This document shows positions 54,645 to 64,000 of a stretch of 64,000 bases of DNA, in pieces. Source of the stretch: Mariannaea sp. PMI_226 (Eukaryota > Ascomycota > Sordariomycetes > Hypocreales > Nectriaceae). The DNA lies in the NCBI GenBank assembly GCA_024336345.1, contig JANFOG010000020.1:124001-188000 (forward strand). Reading direction: 5' to 3'. The translations under genes and the position numbers were made by a program. Each line of letters starts with the position of its first letter. The stretch's first letter is position 1. The notes beneath the pieces are model-generated. The model saw only the letters and a program-made list of their open reading frames with translations, was not told where the DNA came from and did not search any database.

Positions 54645-55260
54645 GAATAATCTGAGCGTCATTTATACTCCATAATTTTGTCAAGTGTTGAAATATTTCC
54701 CGGGGTGGACCGGAGATTGATTGCGTCTTCGGCTGGCTAGTTGAAACGGTGGTCAGAAAATTCGCTGGAGGTTAGTTTCATTGACTCACTAAGTCTGAGG
54801 AATTCTATTGCGAAGAAACAGAAAAGCAGACAGCTGGATAATAAAGATTATTGAGGCACTGCCGACGGCTGTGGAGAAACTCAAGAGATTGATGCCCTGC
54901 ACTTTTTGAGCTGAACCAGGCTCTTCTTAGGCGAAATGGTGGCCAAAGAATAGTCTGTAGATGTGGAAGCCATCGATTGTTCATCAAGTGACTGAAACTG
55001 ACAGGAGAGTTCATCTAACTCTGTTGCAGTCAGTCTAGACCAAGTGAGCGTAAGTACCGAGCACAAAAGGACTTCCCATGCTGGTCCATTTTTGGACTGC
55101 TACTTACAGCAACCAAAAGTGGCCTTTTGATGATGCTGAGTATGCTTTGTCTGTAGCCAAAATATTCCTCTCATTGAAACGCCTAGAGATGCACATTCTT
55201 CAAAGCTTATAAGAAGCCAGGCCCATCCGCCCGAGGTTGGATAGTTTTATGAGTATTGCA
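54645..55260. other. Intergenic stretch with no supported gene
   Basis: Short frames only; nothing recognised. Confidence 0.5.
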
Positions 55261-55262
55261 AA

Positions 55263-55967
55263 ATGGGTATTAAGGAATTACCGACTGAAATTTTACGTCA
55301 CGTCTCCTCTTTCGTACCAAAAACAGATAGATGGAGGTTGGGGTCTAGCTTCGTCAAGGCGAAAGAAGTCATTGGAGGCGACGAATTTCGGCAATCGAAG
55401 ATTTGGTGAAAAATCTTTAAAACCACCTCCTGGGTCGAGCACCTCTATGAATAAGGCATCGAACTTGCATTACATGGCTTCGGTGGGACGAAATCATACT
55501 TTGCCCTAGTCCTTGTCCACAAAATGGATAACGAGATTCTTACCAAAAACAAGGAACGAATTTTGCGCCCAAAAGATTTTATTAAATCACTGAACGCAAA
55601 ATTATCACTTGATCTTGAAATCAAGTTTCAGGGCATCACCGTAAATGTTGGTAATGTTTTAGAGCCATCCATAACATTTGAGGCAGTGAGGGTTGACTGG
55701 CTTATGCAAGGAACCCACCCTTTGTTTTTATCACACTCATAAGCTAGTAAAGGTTGAAACCCAGTATTTGCATGAAGATTGTGCTGGTGCTATTCTGTTG
55801 AAGGGAAAATATGATAAGGGATACTTCATTAGGTCTCCTATTGCACGTTTCCGATCAGAAAGGAAGAAGATTGGTGGACCTATAGATATACCTGGGCTGC
55901 TTGGACCAGGCATCAACAATCAGTACAAAGATTACCAAGGCCTATCAGATCGGAAATATTCTAACTG
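55263..55967 (+). pseudogene. F-box protein pseudogene
   Basis: The ATG at 55263 opens a clear F-box (ELPTEILRHVSSFVPKTDRWRL). A stop interrupts IW-KIFKTTSW and another follows VEHLYE. The frame then stays open to 55742 (YFALVLVHKMDNEI, PKDFIKSLNAKLSLDLEI) and is shifted near 55700 (TLCFYHTHKLVKVET). The order F-box then IW..IF region matches that of the Skp1-fused protein at 21.3 kb and of fungal F-box proteins in general. Three disabling changes mark it as dead. Confidence 0.65.
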
Positions 55968-56495
55968 AGTAGCATACAGTACTATACAAGATCCCCAATC
56001 ATACGGCTCAGGGTAGTATAATAGGACTTAGGCCGGCTGGGGTAATAATTATACTTTACTATTACCTGCCTCATCCCTATATTAATCAGTATGCCGTTTG
56101 CGAGTTACTAACTGAAGATACAGCAAGTGACATAGAATGGCTATCATAGCTTGCTTTGATCTCACCGTATACGTTCCAGCGCCGTCGAGGTGTAGCTCCG
56201 CGGAAGAGAAGACCTAATGGAATTTTCTCAGACATCGCGAGAACAGACAACAATACCAATAAGATATTGGCGTCTTCCAAATGGATATGGCTTGATCCAG
56301 AAAAAGACTCGGGTACAGCGCTAGGGACGGAGCTTTCCACGCGGGCTCTGTTTCTGCAGCGGTATGCAAAGCTCTGCGCGTGGATGCGGCGCTGGGGTCG
56401 AGAGTAATTTGGCTGAATTGAGGCATTGGCGTTATCTCGAGTAGAAGTGTTAGTGGTGTTGGTGCAGTATCGCCGCCCAACTGACGGCTTTGTAT

Positions 56496-56655
56496 TGTTG
56501 AACAGAAGGCTTATGCTGGCGTGCTACGTGCGGAGCAGGGATCTCAAGATTGCGCATAGAACCAGTAGATCCTTTAGGGGCAGAAACTCAATGAAAAACG
56601 AGCAGATGAGGATGCTGAATGGGATCAATGGACCGAATACACGTGATGTCTGACA
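56496..56655 (+). repeat. 161-bp LTR-like repeat, copy C
   Basis: Starts TGTTGAACAGAAGGC and ends GATGTCTGACA. Flanking bases are TGTAT and TGTGT, a possible imperfect target duplication. Same unit as 17628-17788 and, inverted, 20126-20286. Confidence 0.75.
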
Positions 56656-57125
56656 TGTGTGCAAGCAGGGATAGGCCCCGGCACTGTGTTGTGTGGCCAT
56701 TGGCTCTGAAAATGCCAACAATGCTTGGACTCGTCACACTTGCCATTTCGCGGTCTGATTGGTTTAGTTGCGGCTATTTCTATACAAGGGTCGAACTGGT
56801 TCCGGGTCATGATAATTCTGAGCTGTTTCATGGTTTCCAAAGCCTGGCTAAGTGGAAGTGAAAAGCAGAGGGCAGGCATCCATATTTTGGCACGGATTCT
56901 CTCAGCTGTACTTCTCTTGTCATCCACATCTACTTCAGCTCAAGGAGTCGACCATGCTCTATCATACTCGTCAAGTCCGTCCATAAATTCATCACCGAGG
57001 ACCTCTGATACCTCGCTGCTGCGTCATCAGTTTCGTCGCCCATCACCAATGCACACCGGGAAACCGACCAATCTAACGAATGATAGCATCTCGATTGCTT
57101 ACGATACGCATCACCAATAGGGAAT

Positions 57126-57876
57126 TTGGCCCCTGTACGAGAAGTAGAAGAAATCCAAAACGAACAAATGCCTAATAATGATCAAAAGAAGCGAACCCTC
57201 ACTCGGCAAAGCTCGGACCGTGGGAAGGACCCCAACAGGCCTAAAGGGATCAAAGTCAAGAGGGATAAAACGGGAGACTCTGTTGAAGGCCAAGATGATC
57301 GGAGTTTGGCCTGCCCGTACTATAAGAAGGATCCTATACGCCATCGAGAGTGCTACAGATATATCCTGAAGAAGATCTCTTATGTGAAACAGCATCTTGT
57401 TCGGCATCATGAACAACCGATTCACTGCCCGCGCCGAATTTATCCATGTGGAAGATTCGTTCGACCATATTAGAGCATCGGCCTGCCAAAAGCGGCCTAT
57501 AGACGAGCGCCCAGAAGGCATGACACCAAGCCAGCTGAAGAAACTTCGTGAAACGAGGGCGAACCAGAAGCAGACCACATCGGGGCAGTGGTACGAAATA
57601 TTTGCGCTGCTCTTCCCTAGTGTCAAAACCCCTAGTTTGCCATACCTCAACAAGGAACACTCAGAGGACATGAGCAGCTACATCGAGTTTATCGAGAGGG
57701 AGGGGAGTAATATCATCCAAAAGGCGGTCAGGGACCAACTTGCCTCGGGTGATATTGATGAAATCGACATGAGGGGAGCCATCAATGATGCTATACAGGA
57801 GATCTATCGCACTTACACAGAGACTGTTGCTGAAAGAGATGTGCAGGGGCAAAACCGTCTAAGAGGAGGGCATTGA
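57126..57876 (+). pseudogene. Fungal C2H2-type regulator, frameshifted in the zinc finger
   Basis: First frame: a basic N-terminal part (KKRTLTRQSSDRGKDPNRP), then LACPYYKKDPIRHRECYRYI and KQHLVRHHEQPIHCP, the start of a known fungal Cys/His module. Near 57445 the reading moves to another frame, giving DSFDHIRASACQKRP and then a conserved acidic/helical C-terminus (GQWYEIFALLFPSVKTPS, LPYLN, ending in TETVAERD). The family usually continues without a break, so the shift is probably a mutation; a very short intron is not credible there. The true start upstream of 57126 is not evident. Function in the family is presumed transcriptional regulation. Confidence 0.6.
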
Positions 57877-57879
57877 GTA

Positions 57880-58940
57880 CTAGACAAAATAGTAAGTAAT
57901 GTCAAATATCGAAGGAGAGGATGTGAAAGTGGCTCGACAAGAATGAACGCGTGATATTGAGGCTGAAGGCACTTATGGCTTTAGTTTCTGTACAGAGAGA
58001 GTTATCATGGGAATAGTTCGATTATGGTACAAACAACATCGTCATTTCCCCGTTCCAAGCTTTTTTCGTGTTCCAACAAAGCCCTGAAGATGCCTATTTG
58101 GCCGTGGCTAGCCGCGGTTCAACGCAACCGACAAGGTGAAACCCCATCTGTGACTATCAATTTTCAGGCTAATTCCAAGCAGGGCTTTGACAGTTCTGAA
58201 ATATCCTCGCTTGACTGCGTTATGAACGTACTGGTTGGCAGTAATGCTTCACATATTAACTTCACGCTCATCATGAACCAGGTGGAGAAAACGACCATGC
58301 CGCGCCTGAATCACGGTCAGGAAATGAATACTTGTATTTTACTTCCTATTCTGCATTTCAATAGGTCATAGTCACCAAGCTATGCCAGCACAGTTCACGT
58401 ACGACCCCTCTGGTGGCTATTGTTTTCTGGCCTAGAAGTGTGGCTTGAACGTGGTTCCATGGAGGAATTCCGTGACTGTTATGAGCCCAAAATGGAGCAT
58501 TTCTTATCAGTATAAGAATTAGTGGAAATCAAATTGGTTTCGATGGGGCAGCAATTCACCGAACCACGTCTTTCTACGCGGATGCGCGACTCGGATGCGC
58601 GACTCGTGGAGGTCTGGTCGCTTCTGGTTCGATTGTGCAGCCAGGAAAAGTTTCAGTTAGATGCCATATATTGGGCCGTCATACATGACGGGGGCACGGG
58701 GATTGAGAGGCTTGACGACGAAGCGCGCGCGGAGATGAAGCCATTCATAGACAAAAATAAGGAGCAGCTGAGGGCGTACAAGCAGGAGTGTACTGTTTGT
58801 TTCTCCCGAACAAGCAGATGAAGGTCTCTGTTCTAATCTCTTGTCAGCGGACAAGTAAATCATGCGCAAACTCTGATGCTCGCGAACATGACTCTTGATC
58901 CCATGAAACTGAATAGTGTCGAATGCGGTCACATCAAGCC
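57880..58940. other. Intergenic region with a copia-type primer site and weak frames
   Basis: Two frames (58024-58371 and 58543-58821) begin with ATG but encode no recognised domain. At 58473-58490 the sequence TTCCGTGACTGTTATGAGCCC resembles the copia LTR end plus its primer-binding site (see findings). Confidence 0.4.
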
Positions 58941-58945
58941 TGCTG

Positions 58946-59142
58946 GAGCGGTGAGGGCATCGCCAGCTATGAGCTGTGTAAGTGAAACACGGCGTATAAC
59001 AACAGCTTCAGTGAGACCTTATAGGGATCGAGCCCCTTTAGGTAGCCTCATCTATAGAAGATAAATAGCCTGCTGTAGGACCTTTCTATGGCTAGAAATC
59101 AAGACCTTCTGTGCCTTGAAGTTGCCCCTATCCTATGTGACA
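58946..59142. repeat. Dispersed LTR-like repeat, copy B
   Basis: Counterpart of 32429-32646. The right end (ATCAAGACCTTCTGTGCC to CCTATGTGACA) is nearly identical, the left part more diverged. Confidence 0.65.
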
Positions 59143-59910
59143 GATACAGATTCGGAGCAAAAAAAATAAAATAAATCAACGCTAAATCTAGACAATGCTA
59201 TGATTGCGTAAACCGACTCATGTGACATATAACCGCTTGCACAACTTCGTAGGCCATTGACTTTAGATATTGAGGTCACAATCGCATTTCGTCGCTTGGC
59301 TTGTATACCAGTCACCCAAATAGGGTCACTGGCAAGAGCAACTCGTCTCAAGAATGTGTTCCAAAGGTGCTCGGGTCCGCAATAATGTTGCGTGGGTCCG
59401 AGATAAACAGCCGAAGTCGCTTACTTCAGAGCTTTCGGTGCAGCATGATTTTAACCGAAATTCAGAAGGTTGAAATTCATGGTAGTACTGTACCATGATT
59501 CAGGTTGAATTGGTCATATTGCGTAACTTGACAAGCGCCCAAACCCAAATCAAAATATATTAGGGACAATATTGCCAGATATGGTGAGGGGGTAGAGGAG
59601 TCCTATGTTTCGGGAGCCGGCTGTGGCTCATCGACATATTTAATCCAACGATTGAGCGAAGAATCTTGGATCCCGGACAACTCCCTCTCAGCCGAGAAAG
59701 TCTGGATATTCAGCTTTCGCTACCCCAAGCAGCCCAGGCTGGCCAGGGACTGGGCGATAGGGGCTATGTCATGCAACTGTTGTTTACAGGATTCGTAGCA
59801 TTTCTCGGCATAATAGCCGAAGTCGTCAATTTGTTGAACGCCGATTTTGTTCAGTCTGGTTTGTGGATGGTCAAAAAATATCCATACAGTAAGTTGCTAA
59901 CCTCCGGGCC

Positions 59911-60240
59911 TCACTCTTTTTGACTTGAAAGCAGGCCTGGAGCTATGTAGGCGCCCTCGCCGAGACGTTTGATCAGCGCGAGCATGGTCTGACCTAGCTT
60001 GATCCAATAGGCAATTTTGTTCTTTTTTTTTTTCCATTCCTCTTGTGAGAAAGTACTGGAGAGATATTCGCGAACAATCTTATTCAAGGCCTCATCCTTC
60101 TGAATCCTACAACGATTTTTCTTCTGCTTGGACTTTTTTTTAGACCGCCCCGAGTTCAATTCTTCTTCAAACTTGCGCCTGTCCGGTTCGTATATTTTTG
60201 CCAGCTTGACGCAATCGTATCGCATTTGCATGTAACGCAA
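59911..60240 (-). CDS. Conserved fungal basic protein of unknown function, possibly partial
   Basis: An open frame of about 109 codons, without ATG at its beginning, encodes a charged protein: VKLAKIYEPDRRKFEEEL, GRSKKKSKQKKN, LNKIVREYLSSTFSQEEW, then IKLGQTMLALIKRLGEGAYI. From memory similar short basic segments recur in fungal genomes near transposases, but I cannot name a family. It lies head to head with the pogo remnant at 60302, which has lost its first half at this junction. It may be the C-terminal exon of a broken gene. Confidence 0.45.
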   Translation of the reverse strand: MRYMQMRYDCVKLAKIYEPDRRKFEEELNSGRSKKKSKQKKNRCRIQKDEALNKIVREYLSSTFSQEEWKKKKNKIAYWIKLGQTMLALIKRLGEGAYIAPGLLSSQKE

Positions 60241-60301
60241 GAGACTTTTGCCATCGGGTTTACTGCCTACATTTTCATGTGTGCTAATATCTGCCTCAAA
60301 C

Positions 60302-61167
60302 GCAGCCAGCAGATGAGTCCGGTGCTAGGCTTATTATATTGGATGGCCATGGAAGCCATGTATCTGTGAGTATCTGGCTGATCTATATCATTACTCTCTC
60401 GCTCACTAAAAGTCAGGATGAGTGGGTGGCCACGTGCTTTCTGAATAACGTATACTGCTGTTACCTGCCATCCCACTGCTCTCATGGTCTCCAGCCATTA
60501 GATAATGGTGTGTTCAATGCCTCCAAAGCTGCGTACCGCAAGGAACTCCAAAAACTGGCAACGCTGACTGATTCTGCACCGGTGGACAAGGTCAACTTCA
60601 TCAGGGCCTGGGCCAAAGCCAGGGAAGTGGGCATGACCAAAACGAACATAGTCTCGGGCTGGAGAGTGACTGGAAATTGGCCAGTTTCACGATGGAAAGC
60701 GCTCATGCACCCAGAGATTCAGCCAAACAAAAAGGAAGCTACCCCTGAATCGGCAGGTCTCGGAGACGTACAACTCAACTCTGATGATACACCAAGAACC
60801 AGCCGCCACATCAAGGACCTGGGTAAAAATAAGAGCCCATCAACAAAGAGACGGTATTCTGTGATATCTAAAGGGTTTGAGGCCCAGGAGGCCAGGATTG
60901 CTTCTCTAAGTGCAAGTATCGCCGGTCTGGAGGAGGAAGTTGGCCGGTTGCATAGAGGTAAGAAGAGAAAGGCGGTGCCCAACCCAAACAAGAAATTTAT
61001 GACATTGGCCGAGAGTCTAGTGGTTGAAAAATCTATTTCTGAGCCAATTTTGGCGATTGAAGAGACGGGTGTGGTTGAGGATGTGATTGAGGTGAGAGAG
61101 ATGTAGGAGGATGAAAGTTCAAATTCCGAGATGGAAGAGTTACCTATTGTACGCACACGCACGGGTC
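60302..61167 (+). pseudogene. Pogo-type DDE transposase, C-terminal half with an intron
   Basis: The fragment begins in mid-domain with DESGARLIILDGHGSH (second catalytic Asp). A 51-bp intron (60366-60416, GTGAGT...GTCAG) follows, in phase 0 and free of stops, so the frame reads through either way. Next come WVATCFLNNVYCCYLPSHC and SHGLQPLDNGVF (third catalytic position), DSAPVDKVNFIRAWAKA, GWRVTGNWPVSRWKAL, and a charged C-terminal coil. A TAG at about 61104 interrupts; the frame beyond it stays open for 36 codons. The DNA-binding domain and the first catalytic Asp are missing, so it cannot be active. Confidence 0.8.
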
Positions 61168-61169
61168 GT

Positions 61170-61870
61170 GAGGTAAAAAAACTCGAAGATATTAAAGTCC
61201 AATTAATTCTAAGCTAGAATCTTGAGATTGAATAATTTTTTTAATTTTTATGAGTTTTTCCCGTGAGGCTGAAACACCATATTTTGTATGGGGAAGTTTT
61301 CTTTTGCTTAACGGTAGGTGTGGTACCTGTCAGACTGCTGCAGTTGACCTTGAACATTTTTGTCTTAATGAAGCCACGACACATGGTAATATACTACATG
61401 TTCTTCTAACATATAATAGGCAAATGCTATCAAGACCATGCTAGATTTATAAGAAGAGAGTCTAGGCGCAACTGTATATCGCAATATTTTTGGTATTATC
61501 GGCGTGACAATAATGCTTGGGGTGTCGTCTTGTCTGATTTTCGCTTCTTTATCTGCGCCGGTGGGTTTTTCACGTTCTCTAATCGTGATCTGATCGGCAC
61601 TCGAATTTGCCATTCACTCGGTATGTACAGTAGAGAGAAGAACATAGGATGAAAGTCTGCAACTCCACTGACCAATGACGGCTCCAGTTGGTATTTTGTA
61701 ACTATTATTTACGCGACGCATTCTATCCCTTCTGGTGTGCTAAGGCAACATTTTGGTACCGGTCTCCACCCCACCCCTGCCGCCCAGTAGTGACATCCTA
61801 GGTACGTGTCAGGCCGCGTCCAAAATTACAGTGTTTGCTAGCAAAATCGCGACAAAGGTTGACAACACCA
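61170..61870. other. Intergenic stretch between transposase relics
   Basis: No protein or repeat recognised; AT-rich around 61220. Confidence 0.5.
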
Positions 61871-61876
61871 TAAGCT

Positions 61877-62643
61877 GTGACTACCGGCACAATGAGCCAA
61901 GCTGTGAATGCATTTGATGAAGAGCTTTTTATCTGTATTGAAGGCAGCCGGCAGGAGCGGCCAGCTGATAACACCTGCCGGCCGCATTTCCGTCCAACTG
62001 AACAACGCGGCTACAACTTCAAACCTTTCACATTTCCTGACCGCAACCCTCACATTCAACAGCTTCCAACAACACAATTAGACCTATTTCTGCATTTTCT
62101 GCCCAATGACCTTATTAGCAGCTGGGTTATATACAGAAATACAGCTCTAGCGCCCTCAAATTCACCATCTAGAGACGCACAATGGACCCCAACTACCCTA
62201 CCTGAGCTATATCTTTGGATAGGAATCCTCATCGATGCTGGCATACATAAGGAAGCAACATTTGAAGCCTATTGGTCGGTTCCAACAACAAAATCACAGC
62301 AGCCAGGGCATCCAATTGTGAAATATATGCCAATTGTGAAATATATGTCTTTTGACCGGTTTTTCCTTCTCAATCGTCGGATATGCATTTTCTCACAACC
62401 GGCTGCAGCTACAAGCAACAATAAGCCGAAAAACTTCTATAAGGTCAGTGAATGGTCTGACAAGCTGATGGAAGCATCCCTCCAGTATATAGCCCGGGCA
62501 CACATATTGCTATAGACGAGGTTATGATACGGTTCACAGGCCGGGCTAGGGAGGCTGTTATGATCCCTTCAAAACCGACCCCCAAGGGATTCAAAGCTTG
62601 GGCTGCTGGCCAAGACCGAGGACGAGTACGATTGAGGTGGTAG
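61877..62643 (+). pseudogene. PiggyBac-type transposase, truncated and frameshifted
   Basis: From 61877 (start MTTGT or the next ATG) the frame encodes the N-terminal half of a fungal piggyBac transposase (DDE_Tnp_1_7): TQLDLFLHFLPNDLISSW, LPELYLWIGILIDAGIHK, FEAYWSVP, then YMSFDRFFLLNRRICIF. An 18-bp direct duplication (62311-62346) repeats PIVKYM. After DKLMEASLQYIA a one-base shift near 62490 leads to THIAIDEVMIRFTGRA, holding the first catalytic Asp, and PSKPTPKGFKAWAAGQ. The homology then stops, before the other catalytic residues. The end overlaps the 3' end of the bZIP gene on the other strand. Confidence 0.82.
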
Positions 62644-63344
62644 CTGTGACGGGACTGTCGGCCGCACAATAGGTGGGGAGATGTCTGAGGGGAGAATATT
62701 TGTGGTAAGAGGGTTGTTGAAAGTTAGGGGTCGCGAGAAAGGATGGCCTGGCTGTATGGGCTGAGCCGGCTGCCAGATCGACCCTGTCGATGTTACTGGC
62801 AGGCTGGTGATAGATGCCTGTCTCCCCTCTTGGGGTGGGATCGGATATGGTACGCTATGGTCAAACGATGTCGGTCTTCGCGGTGCTAAGGTTTGCTGCA
62901 GTGTCTGTGACGCTTCGCTGGGTGCTCCTGACATGAATTGTGACAGTTGACCATGTTCAGTTTGCGTGCCCGCACTGGAGTGCAAACAGCTCAGGATGTA
63001 ATCGTCGCTAAAGCCATGTCTATTCAGTATGGCTCGCAGCTGCCTGTTTTCTTCCGAAATCCTTCTGTTTTGCTCATCAACCCTTCTGGCGGCCTGTTGG
63101 ACCTCCGCCGAGGCCTCGATGCCTTGGAGTTCGTAGATTCGGATCCGATGTTCGAGCTCAATCAGGTGTTCTCTCCTCCTAGCTCTAGATCTCCGCTGGT
63201 TATCCCTCACTCTCTCAAGATTCTTTGTCTAAAGACGAAAAAAAAAAAGTTCTTTCATCAGTAACAGGCATTGACAAAGAGGAATATCAAAGAGGGAGGG
63301 ACGGACAGGGGTGGACCACCTACATCCTTTGCTTTTTGTGACAT
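62569..63344 (-). CDS. bZIP transcription factor, two exons, with a replaced C-terminus (226 aa)
   Basis: Exon 1 (63344-63324) encodes MSQKAKD; a 95-bp intron (GTAGGT...TTTAG) leads to exon 2 (63228-62569). Residues 13-30 form the basic region RVRDNQRRSRARRREHL with the bZIP signature N17-x7-R25, followed by a zipper-like helix (LIELEHRIRIYELQG, then ENRQLRAILNRHGF). The rest is Pro/Ser/Thr-rich. The short first exon and the RVRDNQRRSRARR signature are typical, from memory, of a fungal bZIP family. The last 16 or so codons run antisense through piggyBac sequence, so the natural end has been replaced. Otherwise intact; the factor should still bind DNA. Confidence 0.8.
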
Positions 63345-63349
63345 TTGAA

Positions 63350-64000
63350 TGTTAAGCCACTTGCTAGAACGGATATCAAGGGCGCGATGCCAAGTTCCGT
63401 ATCCAGATCGATTTCGTAGTAAACGGGATCAAGTTTCGAGGGTGCGAGAAGAGTCGAGAAGGACCTTTTTCCACACAGCTTACAAGGTGATGCAAGAATA
63501 AGCTTGAGAACTGGAGCCTGAGAGCGATTTGTAGATAATCAAACAGTAAGGCAAGATTTCTAATTAATCTGAAATCAAAATTTTTTGCGATGATAATTTT
63601 TTGTACTTGGCCGCACCGGTCCCTCAGGCCCCAAACCGGCTTCTTCCTTAGTGGACGCCCCCTGTTGGGTCTTTTTTCTCGCCCTCAGCCATATTACTCT
63701 CTAATCTCGAGAATTCCCACTTCAACTCTGCAGGCATTTCAAGTTTCCAGAATCCGAGGCGCCATGTCCTCGGATTATTTATATTGGGCGGGACAAGTGA
63801 AACGGTCAACAACATACTTAAAAGTAGGGACTGGATTTAACAACCTTCAACTCGGATACTCTCCATAGACAGTCTTAAGGCATCCTATTCTAGCCTACTC
63901 CGTAAAGGAGCAAAGTCAGGAAAATTCGAATAGGCCTTTTCGAACTTCCACCGAATCCGGTGCAGATAATGAACTGTTTTGATCAAGCAAATTTACGTGC
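63350..64000. other. Promoter side of the bZIP gene and right end of the window
   Basis: No gene supported. The frame at 63590-63868 shows no domain. Confidence 0.45.

Noticed and set aside
1..64000. CRISPR arrays, bacterial ribosome-binding sites, rho-independent terminators, operons
   Set aside because: The window is fungal nuclear DNA; no regularly spaced repeat array was seen.
1..64000. tRNA and rRNA genes
   Set aside because: I found no tRNA cloverleaf or rRNA sequence by eye. A covariance-model scan would be needed to exclude small or intron-containing tRNAs.
1..64000. Starship-type giant transposon with a tyrosine-recombinase captain
   Set aside because: The cargo-like mix of genes made me look for one, but no DUF3435-type recombinase or matching ends are visible within the window.

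Overview
The window is nuclear DNA of a filamentous ascomycete (Pezizomycotina). Evidence for this: short spliceosomal introns (about 45-90 bp, GT...AG) that restore conserved reading frames; fungal forms of Ndc80, Gcn5, HP1, LaeA-like methyltransferase, bZIP and C2H2 proteins; Tad1-type LINE fragments; pogo, piggyBac and Ty1/copia elements. Resemblance of the C2H2 factor at 34.3 kb to Sordariomycete (Hypocreales) proteins is recalled from memory and is only a weak hint to the lineage. The region is gene-poor, rich in dead transposons, and looks like an accessory or subtelomere-like segment.

Layout. 0-8.2 kb: an intact, apparently young Ty1/copia retrotransposon (two identical 249-bp LTRs, 5-bp target duplication, one 1605-codon gag-pol frame) sits inside the gag region of an older, broken copia. 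8.2-12.3 kb: two small secreted proteins and a spliced membrane protein. 12.7-21.2 kb: solo LTRs, a pogo transposase relic, a secreted expansin-like protein, a LINE tail and the first copies of a TA-flanked MITE family. 21.3-23.6 kb: a Skp1-like protein fused to an F-box-associated-type region, and a protein with three bipartite nuclear-localisation clusters. 24.8-28.8 kb: LINE RT relic, a decayed gene, then a foreign-looking G/C-ending-codon island with two intronless convergent genes whose stop codons overlap in one CTAG. 29.7-32.7 kb: an eight-exon LaeA-like methyltransferase killed by two nonsense codons, a hypothetical gene and a dispersed LTR-like repeat. 34.2-36.4 kb: a C2H2 transcription factor truncated into a LINE endonuclease fragment. 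38.5-42.1 kb: an HP1-like chromo/chromo-shadow protein and a TFIIIA-like C2H2 array. 44.8-49.1 kb: divergent Ndc80 and Gcn5 genes. 50.4-58 kb: C2H2 genes, a hypothetical gene, LINE and F-box relics. 58.4-64 kb: copia, pogo and piggyBac relics, and a bZIP gene whose last codons lie in antisense piggyBac sequence.

How it fits together. Apart from mobile DNA, an unusual share of the recognisable genes concerns chromatin, chromosome segregation or ubiquitin ligases (HP1-like, Gcn5-like, Ndc80, Skp1-like, LaeA-like). Whether they are extra copies of core genes or the only copies cannot be decided from this window; that is the main question it raises. The other notable item is the virus-like or otherwise foreign island at 26.8-28.7 kb.
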